DNA of 64,000 nucleotides, taken from JBOGNO01 sp050747245 (lineage in GTDB: Bacteria; Acidobacteriota; Terriglobia; Acidiferrales; UBA7541). The notes beneath the pieces are model-generated. The model was given only the letters and a program-made list of their open reading frames with translations, searched no databases and was not told the origin of the DNA. Every line of letters starts with the position of its first letter. The first letter of the stretch is position 1. Below are positions 34,228 through 43,022 of the stretch, in pieces. The stretch covers positions 248,001 to 312,000 of the forward strand of contig JBOGNO010000002.1 of assembly GCA_050747245.1 (NCBI GenBank), in the 5' to 3' direction. A program made the position numbers and the translations under genes.

Positions 34228-34256
34228 ATTATTCGTCCGCCGCGCGGGCGTGTCAA
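34228..34256 (-). promoter_or_regulatory. Promoter for a probable leaderless transcript
   Basis: On the minus strand TTGACA (34256-34251), a 17-base GC-rich spacer and AATAAT (34233-34228). The GTG start codon of the downstream gene is 7 bases further, the position expected for the transcription start. Confidence 0.5.
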
Positions 34257-34350
34257 TTGCGCGAGCCCGGCCGCCAGCCTATGGTGACCAGTCTCTGGTA
34301 AGATCAAACGCCTGAATGGCGCGGCGAAGCATCTAATTCCTCAGGGAACG

Positions 34351-35205
34351 ATGAAAAGAGCGATTGCACTTTTGGCGGCAATGATCGCGGCTGCGGCAAC
34401 TTCTGGGATCTCCCGGGCGCAGATAGCTGGCCCCGTGCCGCCTCCGCCGAAATACGAAGTGCACCGCATCGGGACAATACCAACGCCCGACGCGCCGCCT
34501 GTGCCTGCAGATGAAATCATCCGTCGATTTACCGCCAATGAGGACATCGCGAAAAAACTCTACGATGCAACGGATTTCGATCAGACCGTTCGTGTTCAGG
34601 AACTCAGCGGCGATGCCGGGCGGGGAGGGGAATTCGAAATTTCCGGAGAGCTTTATGTGAAGCCGGACGGGCAACGCTTTGAGCGCATAACTAAACCGCC
34701 CGTTTCAACGCTGAAGTACACCGCATTTTCGCTGGAGGACGTGAAATTTCTGGATTCCTTGCCGCTCTTCCTCCTGACTACCACCGACCTGCCGCACTAT
34801 AACTTGACCTATGAAGGGCAGCAGAAGCTCGATGAACTCAATACATACGTATTCCTCGTGAAACCTAAGGAATTTGAGCGAACTCACAAATATTTCGACG
34901 GCGTTATCTGGGTGGACGACCACGATTTCGCAATCGTGAAGTCGTCGGGCCAATGGGTCAGCGACATCGGAGGAAACAATACGCCGGTACCGTTCACGAT
35001 GTTCGATATCTATCGCGAGAATTTTCAAGATAAATACTGGCTGCCGACGTACATCACCTCCGACCAATTCATCACCGGCCCGAACAAAGGGGAGGTCCAC
35101 CTCCGCCTGGTGATGCGTTCGACGAATGTGAAACTGCCGGGAGAAACGGCGGCGCCTGCGAACGGCGCCGAACAAACGCCTGTCGCAAAGCCGCCTCTCG
35201 AATAA
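34351..35205 (+). CDS. Secreted protein of unknown function, LolA/outer-membrane-lipoprotein-sorting-like
   Basis: 284 residues with a signal peptide (KRAIALLAAMIAAAATSGISRAQ). The mature part has an extended beta pattern (FEISGELYVKPDGQRFERI, YTYVFLVKP-like strand, KYFDGVIWVDDHDFAIVKS), similar to the half-barrel of LolA/LolB-type proteins that bind lipid. This is inferred from the strand pattern only. It is a single gene with no clear operon partner. It is divergent from the small leaderless gene. Confidence 0.6.
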   Translation: MKRAIALLAAMIAAAATSGISRAQIAGPVPPPPKYEVHRIGTIPTPDAPPVPADEIIRRFTANEDIAKKLYDATDFDQTVRVQELSGDAGRGGEFEISGELYVKPDGQRFERITKPPVSTLKYTAFSLEDVKFLDSLPLFLLTTTDLPHYNLTYEGQQKLDELNTYVFLVKPKEFERTHKYFDGVIWVDDHDFAIVKSSGQWVSDIGGNNTPVPFTMFDIYRENFQDKYWLPTYITSDQFITGPNKGEVHLRLVMRSTNVKLPGETAAPANGAEQTPVAKPPLE

Positions 35206-35233
35206 ATCCTGCTTTTATCCCAACGACTTTCTG

Positions 35234-35893
35234 TTATCCGCGTTCTGAAAGAAGAGAAAGTTTTCGAGGCAGCTCGGCAATGGAATCGAGCCACGTGTCT
35301 GGCCGCGCGGCGCGGACCCGTGCGGCAGTGGGAAACGGACCGGCCACGCCGATGGCGCGAACTCCCGCACGCCGCGCCATGAAAATGTCGTCCGGAGCAT
35401 CGCCCACGTACACGCAGGCATCCGCCGCGAGGCCGAGGCGATCGAGCGCCAGTCGCAGAGGCGCGGGATGAGGCTTGCGGTGGGAAGCATCCTCCGCACA
35501 GACGACGGCGCGGAAGTAGCGGGCAAGCTCGAAATCGCGCAATTGACGGCGGACGCGCCGGCGATTGCCGCTGGTGACGAGGCCCAGGATGAATCGCGCG
35601 CCGAGACGACGCAATACATTTCGGGCTCCCGGAAGGAGGCGCGGAGTTTCCTTGTCATAGGCCAGGTGCCACAGACGGTCCGCTTCTTTCCAGCGCGATT
35701 GAGGAAGGCGCGCGGCGCGGTACACGCGCAGCCAGTTGGGGGAATAGTTCCGCGCCAGATCTTCGATATTCCAATTGATTCCCAGCGCCCGAAACATGCT
35801 GAGATAGGCGCGTGAGTCGGCCCCGTAGGAATTGAGGAGGGTGCCGTCCCAATCGAACAGCACGGCACGCGTGGCGATACGCTGGTTTCTCAC
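35234..35893 (-). CDS. HAD-superfamily hydrolase, phosphoglycolate-phosphatase-like
   Basis: 219 residues. All four HAD motifs are present: VLFDWDGTLLNSYG (nucleophile Asp), LGLVTSGNRRRV (motif II), HRKPHPAPLRLAL (motif III Lys) and CVYVGDAPDDIFMARRAG (motif IV Asp pair). The helical cap after motif I is the Gph/PGMB subfamily type. Likely substrates are small phosphorylated metabolites such as 2-phosphoglycolate or pyrophosphate; the exact one is not decidable. It is convergent with the upstream secreted-protein gene. Confidence 0.85.
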   Translation of the reverse strand: MRNQRIATRAVLFDWDGTLLNSYGADSRAYLSMFRALGINWNIEDLARNYSPNWLRVYRAARLPQSRWKEADRLWHLAYDKETPRLLPGARNVLRRLGARFILGLVTSGNRRRVRRQLRDFELARYFRAVVCAEDASHRKPHPAPLRLALDRLGLAADACVYVGDAPDDIFMARRAGVRAIGVAGPFPTAARVRAARPDTWLDSIAELPRKLSLLSERG

Positions 35894-35926
35894 GGCGCGA
35901 TTATGTTAGCAGAAGCGCTGCAAACT

Positions 35927-36418
35927 TCAGGGGAGTGCAAAACGAAGGGGAATAATGTCGTCGCGGCGAAAATCAAATTCGTCGAAAGTGACGGCATAGC
36001 CATACCAGCCGGAGATCTCGCATTCTTCACGGCGAACGATGTGCGCCGCCGTGCTCATGCGGACGTTGCCGTGGCCCAGCGAGCGCTCCACGAGAGCAAC
36101 CTCGAGTTCAATGGCGGCGCCGAGTTCGATGTCGCGTGGCGCGAGAAAAAACATGCCGCCTGTGCTGATGTTGCATGTCACCAGGCTGACCGGAACGGCC
36201 TCAACGTATTGCGCCACTCGGACAAGGCGCATCGGCAGGGCAAGTTGTGCTCGCGGGCTGCGGCGACGCTCGCGCGCCAAACCAATTGCATGCGTCGGAA
36301 CATGTACAAATTGGCGGGGCTTTTCAACTCGATGCGGCCGGGCGATGATGGAGGTTTCCGGCAGGTTGATCACCGGCGCGAGAACTGGCTTGCGATTCCC
36401 AGTTGTGAAGGCCGCCAT
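35927..36418 (-). CDS. PilZ-domain protein, probable c-di-GMP receptor
   Basis: About 163 residues. A short N-terminal extension leads to a complete PilZ domain: the RxxxR motif is RERRRSPRAQ and the (D/N)xSxxG motif is NISTGGMFF. Unlike the PilZ-like protein at 2703, both binding motifs are intact, so cyclic di-GMP binding is likely. Targets unknown. The start is ATG 36418 with TGAGGA just upstream; a GTG at 36430 is also in frame. Confidence 0.8.
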   Translation of the reverse strand: MAAFTTGNRKPVLAPVINLPETSIIARPHRVEKPRQFVHVPTHAIGLARERRRSPRAQLALPMRLVRVAQYVEAVPVSLVTCNISTGGMFFLAPRDIELGAAIELEVALVERSLGHGNVRMSTAAHIVRREECEISGWYGYAVTFDEFDFRRDDIIPLRFALP

Positions 36419-36629
36419 ATAATTCCTCACGAAAAAGAAATTTGGCCGGGGCGAGGAATATAGGAGAGCTGGAAGGCAGCGTCAATTGCAGGCCAGGCGA
36501 AAGTGTCCTAAATTGAAACAAGCTGGAAATGTTCCTGGCAGGAACATTAGCGATGCAACGAGGCTGCCCAGGATTCGCGCGCAATAATCGGATAGCGAGG
36601 CCCGCGGGCTTCCTTTATCGTGTGGAGTC

Positions 36630-37790
36630 ATGAACACAGCGCAAACAGCACGAAAAAAATCGACGCCTCAACCCTACGGCGGGCAAAGAGTCGAGAGGCG
36701 TTTCTGGCAAGCGGTGCTTCAGAGAGACAGCATATCCGACGGCACTTTTGTATTCGCCGTGCGCTCCACGGGAATCTACTGCCGCCCATCTTGCCCCTCG
36801 CGGCGGCCACGGCGCGAACAGGTTACTTTTTACGCGGCCCCAGGGGATGCCGAACGCGCAGGATTTCGCGCGTGTCTGCGATGTCGGCCGTCGGAGCCGC
36901 GCCGTCGTCATCCGCTCGCGGACATCGTGGCGCGAGTTTGCCGCGAGATCGACGCGCAGATCGTTGCGGATCCAGAATCTGCGGAAGATGCGCGCCTGAC
37001 GCTTGAATCGCTGAGTTCCCGCTCGGGAGTCAGTGCATTTCAGCTGGTTCGCGGGTTTCGGCGCGTCCTGGGAATCACACCGCGGCAATACGCCGATGCG
37101 CAGCGCATGCGCCGTGTCAAATCGCAGCTTCAAAAAGGAGGCGACGTGACTTCAGCACTTTACGACGCAGGGTTTGGCTCGAGCAGCCGCTTGTATGAAC
37201 GCGCCCCGGAGCAACTGGGAATGACTCCGGGCACGTACCGCAAAGGAGGAGCGGGAATGAAAATTCGCTATACCACCGTGCCGTGCCCGCTCGGCAAAGT
37301 GCTGGTGGCGGCCACGGAGCGCGGCGTTAGCGCCATCTACCTGGGCGACGACGAGCGGAAGCTGGAAAGAGAACTTGGAAAGGAATATCCGCGCGCGGAA
37401 ATCCGCCGCGATCGCAACGGCTTGGAAGGCTGGGTGAGCGGCATCTTGCGCCAGCTTCGCGGCCAGGAACCCGCGGAAGATTTGCCCACAGACGTGCAAG
37501 CCACGGCATTTCAAAGACGCGTCTGGGAGGAGCTGCGCCGCATCCCACGCGGGCGGACGCGCACTTACACGGAAATCGCGCGAGCCATTGGGCGGCCGAC
37601 TGCGGTTCGCGCGGTGGCACGCGCCTGCGCCACAAATCCCGTCTCTATTGTGGTTCCTTGCCACCGCGTCATCCGCGGGGACGGCAGTCTGGCGGGATAC
37701 CGGTGGGGCCTACATCGGAAACAGGCGTTGCTCGAAACAGAACAAACGCGTGGAAAGGCTTCCGCCCGCGCGAAACGCGCGCACGCGTAA
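36630..37790 (+). CDS. ada: Bifunctional Ada: methylphosphotriester sensor, AraC-type regulator and O6-methylguanine-DNA methyltransferase
   Basis: 386 residues, the full Ada architecture. The N-terminal Zn site contains the methyl-accepting Cys (STGIYCRPSCPSRRP and FRACLRCRP). An AraC-type helix-turn-helix follows (SALYDAGFGSSSRLYERAPEQ). The C-terminal suicide methyltransferase domain carries IVVPCHRVIRGDGSLAGYRW with the active Cys. Methylated Ada activates alkylation-repair genes, usually including itself. A GGAG lies close to the ATG. No other alkylation-repair gene is adjacent. Confidence 0.95.
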   Translation: MNTAQTARKKSTPQPYGGQRVERRFWQAVLQRDSISDGTFVFAVRSTGIYCRPSCPSRRPRREQVTFYAAPGDAERAGFRACLRCRPSEPRRRHPLADIVARVCREIDAQIVADPESAEDARLTLESLSSRSGVSAFQLVRGFRRVLGITPRQYADAQRMRRVKSQLQKGGDVTSALYDAGFGSSSRLYERAPEQLGMTPGTYRKGGAGMKIRYTTVPCPLGKVLVAATERGVSAIYLGDDERKLERELGKEYPRAEIRRDRNGLEGWVSGILRQLRGQEPAEDLPTDVQATAFQRRVWEELRRIPRGRTRTYTEIARAIGRPTAVRAVARACATNPVSIVVPCHRVIRGDGSLAGYRWGLHRKQALLETEQTRGKASARAKRAHA

Positions 37791-37803
37791 GAAACTCCGC
37801 CGC

Positions 37804-38502
37804 TCAATCTTGCGGTTTGATTTTTTGTGTGCCTTTGGGCCAATCAGGCTTGAAGTGCGTTTCGCGGATATTGGGATTCCGAATCAAATTCGTGTAGTGG
37901 ATGATGGAGTAGTCCTGCGTTCCGGTTTCAAAAATCTCCTGCTGCAGGGGAAGCCAGGAAGCTTCGTCGATCCAGAGCTGAACTTTGGAGTAGTAATTGC
38001 GAACTTCCAGTGATTTGGGAGTCAGCTCAAGCTGTACAGTTTTCTTTCCATCGAGGACTGGTTCCCCCAGCACCGTGACCAGGTAGCCTTTCTCGAGCGC
38101 CTTTCCCGATGTGCCGAATCCGAGACGCAGGAACTGGTCCGCCTCTTCGCGGTGCTTGCCGAGATTGTATTCTTCGGCGCGCTGCAGCTTCGGGGTGTAC
38201 ACCCAAACGGTATCGCCGCTGCGCAGGATGGTTTTGGCCGCAGGCTCGGTGAAATCAATGCGCATCTTGTCTCCGCGCACGAACAATTGACCCTTCTGCG
38301 TGGAGCGATCGTTCACCACCACGGTCACCTTGGTCCATTCCACATCGGCGGTCAGGCTGTGAAAGCTGCGGGCTTCCGAATCGAGCTGGCCCAGAATCGT
38401 TTCGATCGTCCACGCCGGACGCCCCTGCGCGGCGAAAGAAATTCCGCACGCGCCGATGAGAAAAACGCAGATGAGAACACAACTCCCCTTGCGAAGCTTC
38501 AA
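37804..38502 (-). CDS. LolA-like outer-membrane lipoprotein carrier protein
   Basis: 232 residues with a signal peptide (GSCVLICVFLIGACGISFAAQ). The mature part shows the LolA fold signature: an early helix (WTIETILGQLDSEARSFHSL), then strands with GDKMRIDFTEPAAKTILRSGD and DTVWVYTPKLQRAEEY, and a late YSIIHYTNLIRNP segment. LolA carries lipoproteins across the periplasm. Several paralogues occur in related genomes, so this may be a variant with another lipid client. It is convergent with ada. Confidence 0.75.
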   Translation of the reverse strand: MKLRKGSCVLICVFLIGACGISFAAQGRPAWTIETILGQLDSEARSFHSLTADVEWTKVTVVVNDRSTQKGQLFVRGDKMRIDFTEPAAKTILRSGDTVWVYTPKLQRAEEYNLGKHREEADQFLRLGFGTSGKALEKGYLVTVLGEPVLDGKKTVQLELTPKSLEVRNYYSKVQLWIDEASWLPLQQEIFETGTQDYSIIHYTNLIRNPNIRETHFKPDWPKGTQKIKPQD

Positions 38503-38609
38503 ACTTTTCCCCCGTGATCGCGCTCTGAGGCGGGCAATATTAGCACATGCAATTAGACGCTCATTCGCGCACTCGCGGTTACTGTTTCCATTCGGAAGAT
38601 GGAAAAGGC

Positions 38610-39026
38610 TTACGGCGCCCCGCCGGAAGAGGAGGTCAACTTCACATCGTAGTAACGGACGATCCCGTCATCGCCGCGAACGGGTTGGATGTGCCGGATT
38701 TGAAATGTGTGCCCCTTCAGCTCTTCGACAGAGCGGCCCAGCAAATCGTGCACGTCGCGCTCGAGTTCCGGAGAATCTTTCGCGTGGCGCTTTGCAGGCG
38801 GCAGCAAATTGGCGTCGAGGCGGTAGGTTTTCGAAGTCTCGTCCTCAGCGAGCAATTGGACTTGCGCGCTCGACGGCGCGCCTGCCTGCGGCTGATCGTG
38901 AAACCAGCTTCGCGGAGTGAGCAAGACAAAGGCGAGAATTGCCAGGACCATCACATCGTACGGCCAACTGCCGCGCTCGAATGACCAAAACAGCACGCGC
39001 ATGACGCCGCGCCAGAAGGTCTGCAT
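38610..39026 (-). CDS. Small membrane protein of unknown function linked to an ABC ATPase
   Basis: 138 residues with one membrane helix (SWPYDVMVLAILAFVLLTP) near the N-terminus and a periplasmic or cytoplasmic C-terminal part of about 95 residues (HDLLGRSVEELKGHTFQIRH). Not recognised. It starts one base after the stop codon of the ABC ATPase gene, so the two are translationally coupled and probably act together. A second in-frame ATG at 39002 is possible. Confidence 0.65.
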   Translation of the reverse strand: MQTFWRGVMRVLFWSFERGSWPYDVMVLAILAFVLLTPRSWFHDQPQAGAPSSAQVQLLAEDETSKTYRLDANLLPPAKRHAKDSPELERDVHDLLGRSVEELKGHTFQIRHIQPVRGDDGIVRYYDVKLTSSSGGAP

Positions 39027-39027
39027 A

Positions 39028-39774
39028 TCAGTTGGGGGAAACTCCGTCGACCACCAAGCCGTCGCGCATGTGCAGCACGCGATGACCGTAGGCGGCGGCT
39101 TCCGGATTGTGGGTAATCATCACGACGGTTTGGCCGAGGTCGCGATTGAGCTGCCGCAGGAGTGCCAAAACGTTTTCCGAATTCTTGGTATCCAGATTTC
39201 CCGTCGGCTCGTCGGCGAGCAAAATCTTCGGCTCGTTGATGATGGCGCGCGCAATCGCCACGCGCTGCTGCTCTCCGCCCGAGAGTTCGGAAGGCTTGTG
39301 GTGCAGCCGTTCGGTCAGACCGAGAAGCCGCGTGACAACCGCAAAGCGATGCGGATCGAATCCGTTCCCGTGAATGTGCTGCGCCAGGGCGATATTTCCA
39401 TAGGTATCCAAGGTCGGCAGCAGATTGAACCGCTGAAAAACGAATCCAACTTTGTGTCTGCGCAGCAGCGTGCGCTCAGCATCGCTCATTTCGGTAAGGT
39501 CGTTTCCGTCAAGAAAGACGTGACCTCGGGAAGCCTGCGCCAGGCCTCCAATCACGTGCAGCAAAGTCGATTTGCCGCAGCCCGAAGGGCCCATCACGGA
39601 AACAAATTCTCCGGGAAAGACCTCCACGCTCACGCCGCCCAACGCCGAAACTTCCACCTTTCCGGCGTGATACACCTTCCAGAGATTCTCCGTCTTGAGA
39701 ATCGGTTCCAGAATATGCTCCCCGCCCGCAAAAAACATTGCAGGGGTCAAAGTGATTTTAGTCGTGATTTCCAT
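39028..39774 (-). CDS. ABC transporter ATP-binding protein of the MacB/LolD type
   Basis: 248 residues. The Walker A is GPSGCGKSTLLH, the signature LSGGEQQRVAIARAI and the Walker B KILLADEPTGNLD; the MacB/LolD-type RRHKVGFVFQRFNLLPTL segment is also present. This subfamily drives permeases with FtsX-like domains that extract lipoproteins or export peptides. No FtsX-like permease gene is adjacent, only the small membrane protein downstream. Start at 39774, or at ATG 39735. Confidence 0.88.
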   Translation of the reverse strand: MEITTKITLTPAMFFAGGEHILEPILKTENLWKVYHAGKVEVSALGGVSVEVFPGEFVSVMGPSGCGKSTLLHVIGGLAQASRGHVFLDGNDLTEMSDAERTLLRRHKVGFVFQRFNLLPTLDTYGNIALAQHIHGNGFDPHRFAVVTRLLGLTERLHHKPSELSGGEQQRVAIARAIINEPKILLADEPTGNLDTKNSENVLALLRQLNRDLGQTVVMITHNPEAAAYGHRVLHMRDGLVVDGVSPN

Positions 39775-39991
39775 TTCTCGCTACCGCAATCGCGCTCCGC
39801 GGCTGTAGAGAAGCACGCGAGACACCGTTTCCCGATCGCCGGGACGGATCCAAACTCCTGTGCATTCAATCGCCTGGCGTGGCCCCCGAGATTCCCTGGT
39901 CTTGTATCTTGATTTTCTCTGCAAGAAGCCGCCGTCAGTGTCCGGATCTCCATGCATCGGTTTTCCGCGGCTTGTGGTTTAATTTCTCTCT

Positions 39992-40861
39992 GTGTTCCGG
40001 CGAAAACAATTTCGCGTGCGGCTGCGATCGAAGACGCTCGTCCTCGGAGAGCGCACGCTGGTGATGGGCGTGCTGAACGTTACCCCGGACAGCTTTTCCG
40101 ATGGCGGTCTCTTCATCAATCCAGCGAAAGCCGTGCAACACGCGTTCGTCATGGAACGCGAGGGTGCCGACATCCTCGACATCGGTGGAGAATCCACACG
40201 TCCGGGATCGGAGGCAATTTCCGTTGAGGAAGAAATACGCCGCGTTCTGCCGGTGCTGGAAGGCCTGCGGGGAAAAATTTGCATTCCCATTTCCATCGAC
40301 ACGCGCCGCTCGGAAGTTGCCGAAGCCGCAATTTCCGCGGGCGCCGAAATTGTGAACGACGTCACCGGCCTGCGCTGCGATCCTGTGCTCGCGCGCGTCG
40401 CTGCCAAGCATCGCGCCGCCATCATCCTCATGCACATGCGCGGCCAGCCGCGCACGATGCAGAAAACGCCCTTTGCTCGGAATGTGGTTCGCGATGTGAT
40501 GACGGGCTTGCGCCGATCGCTCGGGATAGCGCGGAAGTCCGGCATCACGAGAACGAAAATTATTCTCGACCCGGGCATTGGCTTTGGAAAAAGCTTCGCG
40601 CAGAATTACGAATTACTCGCGAGATTACCGGAGCTGGCGCGCCTCGGCCATCCCCTGCTCATCGGCACTTCGCGAAAAACATTCTTGGGAAATACGCTGG
40701 ACAATGCGGCGCCCGAGGCGCGCCTGTGGGGAACGGCGGCGACAGTGGCCGCCAGCATTCTGGGAGGAGCACACATCGTGCGCGTGCACGATGTGGCAGA
40801 AATGATTGAGGTGGCTCGCGTCAGCGACGCTGTCCTTGCGGCAAATTCGAGGCGGCGCTAA
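39992..40861 (+). CDS. folP: Dihydropteroate synthase
   Basis: 289 residues. Joins p-aminobenzoate to 6-hydroxymethyl-7,8-dihydropterin diphosphate in folate synthesis, and is the sulfonamide target. The family motifs are clear: MGVLNVTPDSFSDGG, ILDIGGESTRPGSE, ISIDTRRSEVAEAA, GAEIVNDVTGLR and ILDPGIGFGKS, plus the loop MHMRGQPRTMQ. The start is a GTG at 39992. It is a stand-alone folate gene here. A CADD-type gene that could supply p-aminobenzoate lies about 18 kb away. Confidence 0.95.
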   Translation: MFRRKQFRVRLRSKTLVLGERTLVMGVLNVTPDSFSDGGLFINPAKAVQHAFVMEREGADILDIGGESTRPGSEAISVEEEIRRVLPVLEGLRGKICIPISIDTRRSEVAEAAISAGAEIVNDVTGLRCDPVLARVAAKHRAAIILMHMRGQPRTMQKTPFARNVVRDVMTGLRRSLGIARKSGITRTKIILDPGIGFGKSFAQNYELLARLPELARLGHPLLIGTSRKTFLGNTLDNAAPEARLWGTAATVAASILGGAHIVRVHDVAEMIEVARVSDAVLAANSRRR

Positions 40862-40931
40862 CCTGTCGCTCGATGAAAGCCCGGTTCGCTCCAGTTTGCC
40901 CGCGTTTGAACGGAGAACGATTGTGAATCAC

Positions 40932-42488
40932 ATGAAATCTCTTTTTCTTTGTGGCGCGATTTTGCTGTGCCTGAGTGTTTCCGTCCCCGTAGCCCGCCCG
41001 CAATCGCCGACGTCTCCGAAGGCTCCGTGGGACAAACAAACGCAGACTCAGGCGGGGTGCTCGGTCGAAAAAACCTGCGCGGACGTGGCGCCGGGGATGA
41101 TCCGGAACGCCCTCGGCCCTTCGCCGCTCGAAGAGAATCTGCGATATCTCACCGACGTTATCGGCGGACGCGTTTCCGCGTCACCCGCGGCCAGCCGCGC
41201 GGTGAAATGGGCCGTGGAAGCGTTTCGCCGCGCCCGCGTGGATGACGTGCACACCGAGAAGTTCACCATCCCGGTTGGCTGGGGAGAAGGCCGCACGCGC
41301 GTCGAAGTCCTCGAGCCGGAGCCTTTTCCCGTGCGCTTGGTTTCTACGGGTTGGTCGCCGCCGACTCCGGAAGGCGGGCTCACCGCTGATGTCGTGGACG
41401 TGGGCGAGGGAACGGCGGCTGATTTTGCGCGTGCGGGCAACGCCGCGCGTGGGGCGATCGTGCTCGTGCATCAAAAAGTCATCGTCACCTGGGAAGATCT
41501 CTTCAACGAGTACATGACCGGCCCCGCGATTGTGGATCGCGCCGTGAATTCAGGTGCCGCAGCGATTTTCTGGATGGCCTCGCGCGAACGCTTGCTGCTC
41601 TACCGCCACATCTTGTCGCTTGACGGGACGCTGGAGAAATTGCCGCAGGCGATCGTCGCGCGCGAAGACGCCCTGCGGATGGCGCGGTTTCTTGCCACGG
41701 GGACGAAAGTTCGCGTGCATTTCGATATGCCCAATCGTGTGAGCAGCCCGGTCGAATCCGAAAATGTAGTGGCGGAAATTCGCGGGCGCGAGAAGCCCGA
41801 TGAGTATGTGATCCTCGCCGCCCATCTGGATTCGTGGGAGCTGGGCACTGGCGCGCTCGACAACAGCTGCAACGCTGCGATGGTCATTGACGCGGCCCGA
41901 GTGATACGCGAGTCGGGGGTCATTCCCCGGCGCTCGATTCGTTTCATTTTGTTCACCGGCGAAGAGCAGGGCATGCTCGGCTCTGAGGCTTATGCGCGGG
42001 CGCATCGCGCCGAGCTGGATAACGCCGTCGCCGTCATCGTCTTTGACGCCGGCACGGGTCGCGTCACGGGGTATTCGCTTGGCGGGCGCAAGGAGCTCAC
42101 CGCGGCGATCGGCGAAGTCCTCGAGCCGGCAAAATCGCTGGGGCCATTCGAGCAGACGGCCGACGCCGTTCTCGGAACCGATAATTTTGATTTTCTTCTC
42201 GAAGGCGTGCCCACGCTTGTCGCCAATCAGGAGCCCGCCAATTACATGCAGAACTATCACGCCGCTTCGGACACGTTTGACAAAGTGGATATCGCGCAAT
42301 TGAAAAAGCACGTCGCGCTAGTCGCCATCACCGCGTTTGGAATCGCCGATGACCCCGCGCGGATCGGCCGCCGGCAGACGCGCGCGGAAATCGAGCAGCT
42401 GATGAAAGAATCCGGCCTCGACGAGCAGATGCGCCTCTCCGGTCTCTGGCTCGCGTGGGAAAGCGGCCAGCGCGGCCGCCAGCCCTAA
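40932..42488 (+). CDS. Secreted M28-family metallopeptidase
   Basis: About 518 residues with a signal peptide (KSLFLCGAILLCLSVSVPVA). A protease-associated (PA)-like insert occupies about residues 130-260. The zinc peptidase core shows the metal ligands HLDSWELGTGALDNS, the catalytic LFTGEEQGMLGSEAYA, VIVFDAGTG and the last His in YHAASDTFDKVD. These aminopeptidases/carboxypeptidases act in the periplasm or outside the cell. The ATG at 40932 is the start because the signal peptide follows it directly. It lies 70 bases after folP. Confidence 0.88.
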   Translation: MKSLFLCGAILLCLSVSVPVARPQSPTSPKAPWDKQTQTQAGCSVEKTCADVAPGMIRNALGPSPLEENLRYLTDVIGGRVSASPAASRAVKWAVEAFRRARVDDVHTEKFTIPVGWGEGRTRVEVLEPEPFPVRLVSTGWSPPTPEGGLTADVVDVGEGTAADFARAGNAARGAIVLVHQKVIVTWEDLFNEYMTGPAIVDRAVNSGAAAIFWMASRERLLLYRHILSLDGTLEKLPQAIVAREDALRMARFLATGTKVRVHFDMPNRVSSPVESENVVAEIRGREKPDEYVILAAHLDSWELGTGALDNSCNAAMVIDAARVIRESGVIPRRSIRFILFTGEEQGMLGSEAYARAHRAELDNAVAVIVFDAGTGRVTGYSLGGRKELTAAIGEVLEPAKSLGPFEQTADAVLGTDNFDFLLEGVPTLVANQEPANYMQNYHAASDTFDKVDIAQLKKHVALVAITAFGIADDPARIGRRQTRAEIEQLMKESGLDEQMRLSGLWLAWESGQRGRQP

Positions 42489-42521
42489 GCGAATCACGCG
42501 ACCGCGTATAATAGATGGGCA

Positions 42522-43019
42522 ATGCCTCCAGCTCCGAAGACAACGCGCACCTCGCACGCAGGTTCATCCGCGCGTGTAGCGCGGATCCTCGCACTCGACT
42601 ATGGGCGAAAGCGCATCGGCATAGCCATCTCGGATGAGTTAGGTCTCACGGCGCAGCCGGTGGGCACGCTCGCACGTAAAAACCGGCGTGCCGATATGAA
42701 ATTTCTAAGAGAGATTGTCCATCGTCATGGCGTCAGCTTGATCCTTGTCGGCCATCCGATTCGGCTCGATGGCAGTCCCGGTGAAATGGCGCAGGAGTCG
42801 GCGCGATTCGCCGCGCGGCTCGCAAAAGAGCTGCGCGTGAAAATTGAACTCCTCGACGAGCGATTGACTTCCTGGGAAGCTCGCGAAACATTGCGGGAAG
42901 CAGGAATTTCCAAGGGGCGCCGGGGCGTGCTCGACGATGTCGCTGCCGCCGTGCTGCTGCGCGAATACCTCGAACGCAATTCTTCGTCACCCAAAGCCCG
43001 CAGCGCGGAGAAAGCCTGA
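42522..43019 (+). CDS. ruvX: YqgF/RuvX pre-16S rRNA nuclease family
   Basis: 165 residues. RNase H-like fold with the expected acidic residues: ILALDYGRKRIGIAISDELG, LIVGHPIRLDGSPG-like strand and LLDERLTSWEARETL, plus the C-terminal DDVAAAVLLREYLE. It matures the 16S rRNA 5' end (formerly thought to resolve Holliday junctions). It precedes mltG by 3 bases, a common arrangement. Confidence 0.9.
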   Translation: MPPAPKTTRTSHAGSSARVARILALDYGRKRIGIAISDELGLTAQPVGTLARKNRRADMKFLREIVHRHGVSLILVGHPIRLDGSPGEMAQESARFAARLAKELRVKIELLDERLTSWEARETLREAGISKGRRGVLDDVAAAVLLREYLERNSSSPKARSAEKA

Positions 43020-43022
43020 CGC

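Noticed and set aside
38610..39774. Complete MacB-type exporter
   Set aside because: Only the ATPase and a small single-helix protein are present. No FtsX-like permease is encoded within the neighbouring genes.
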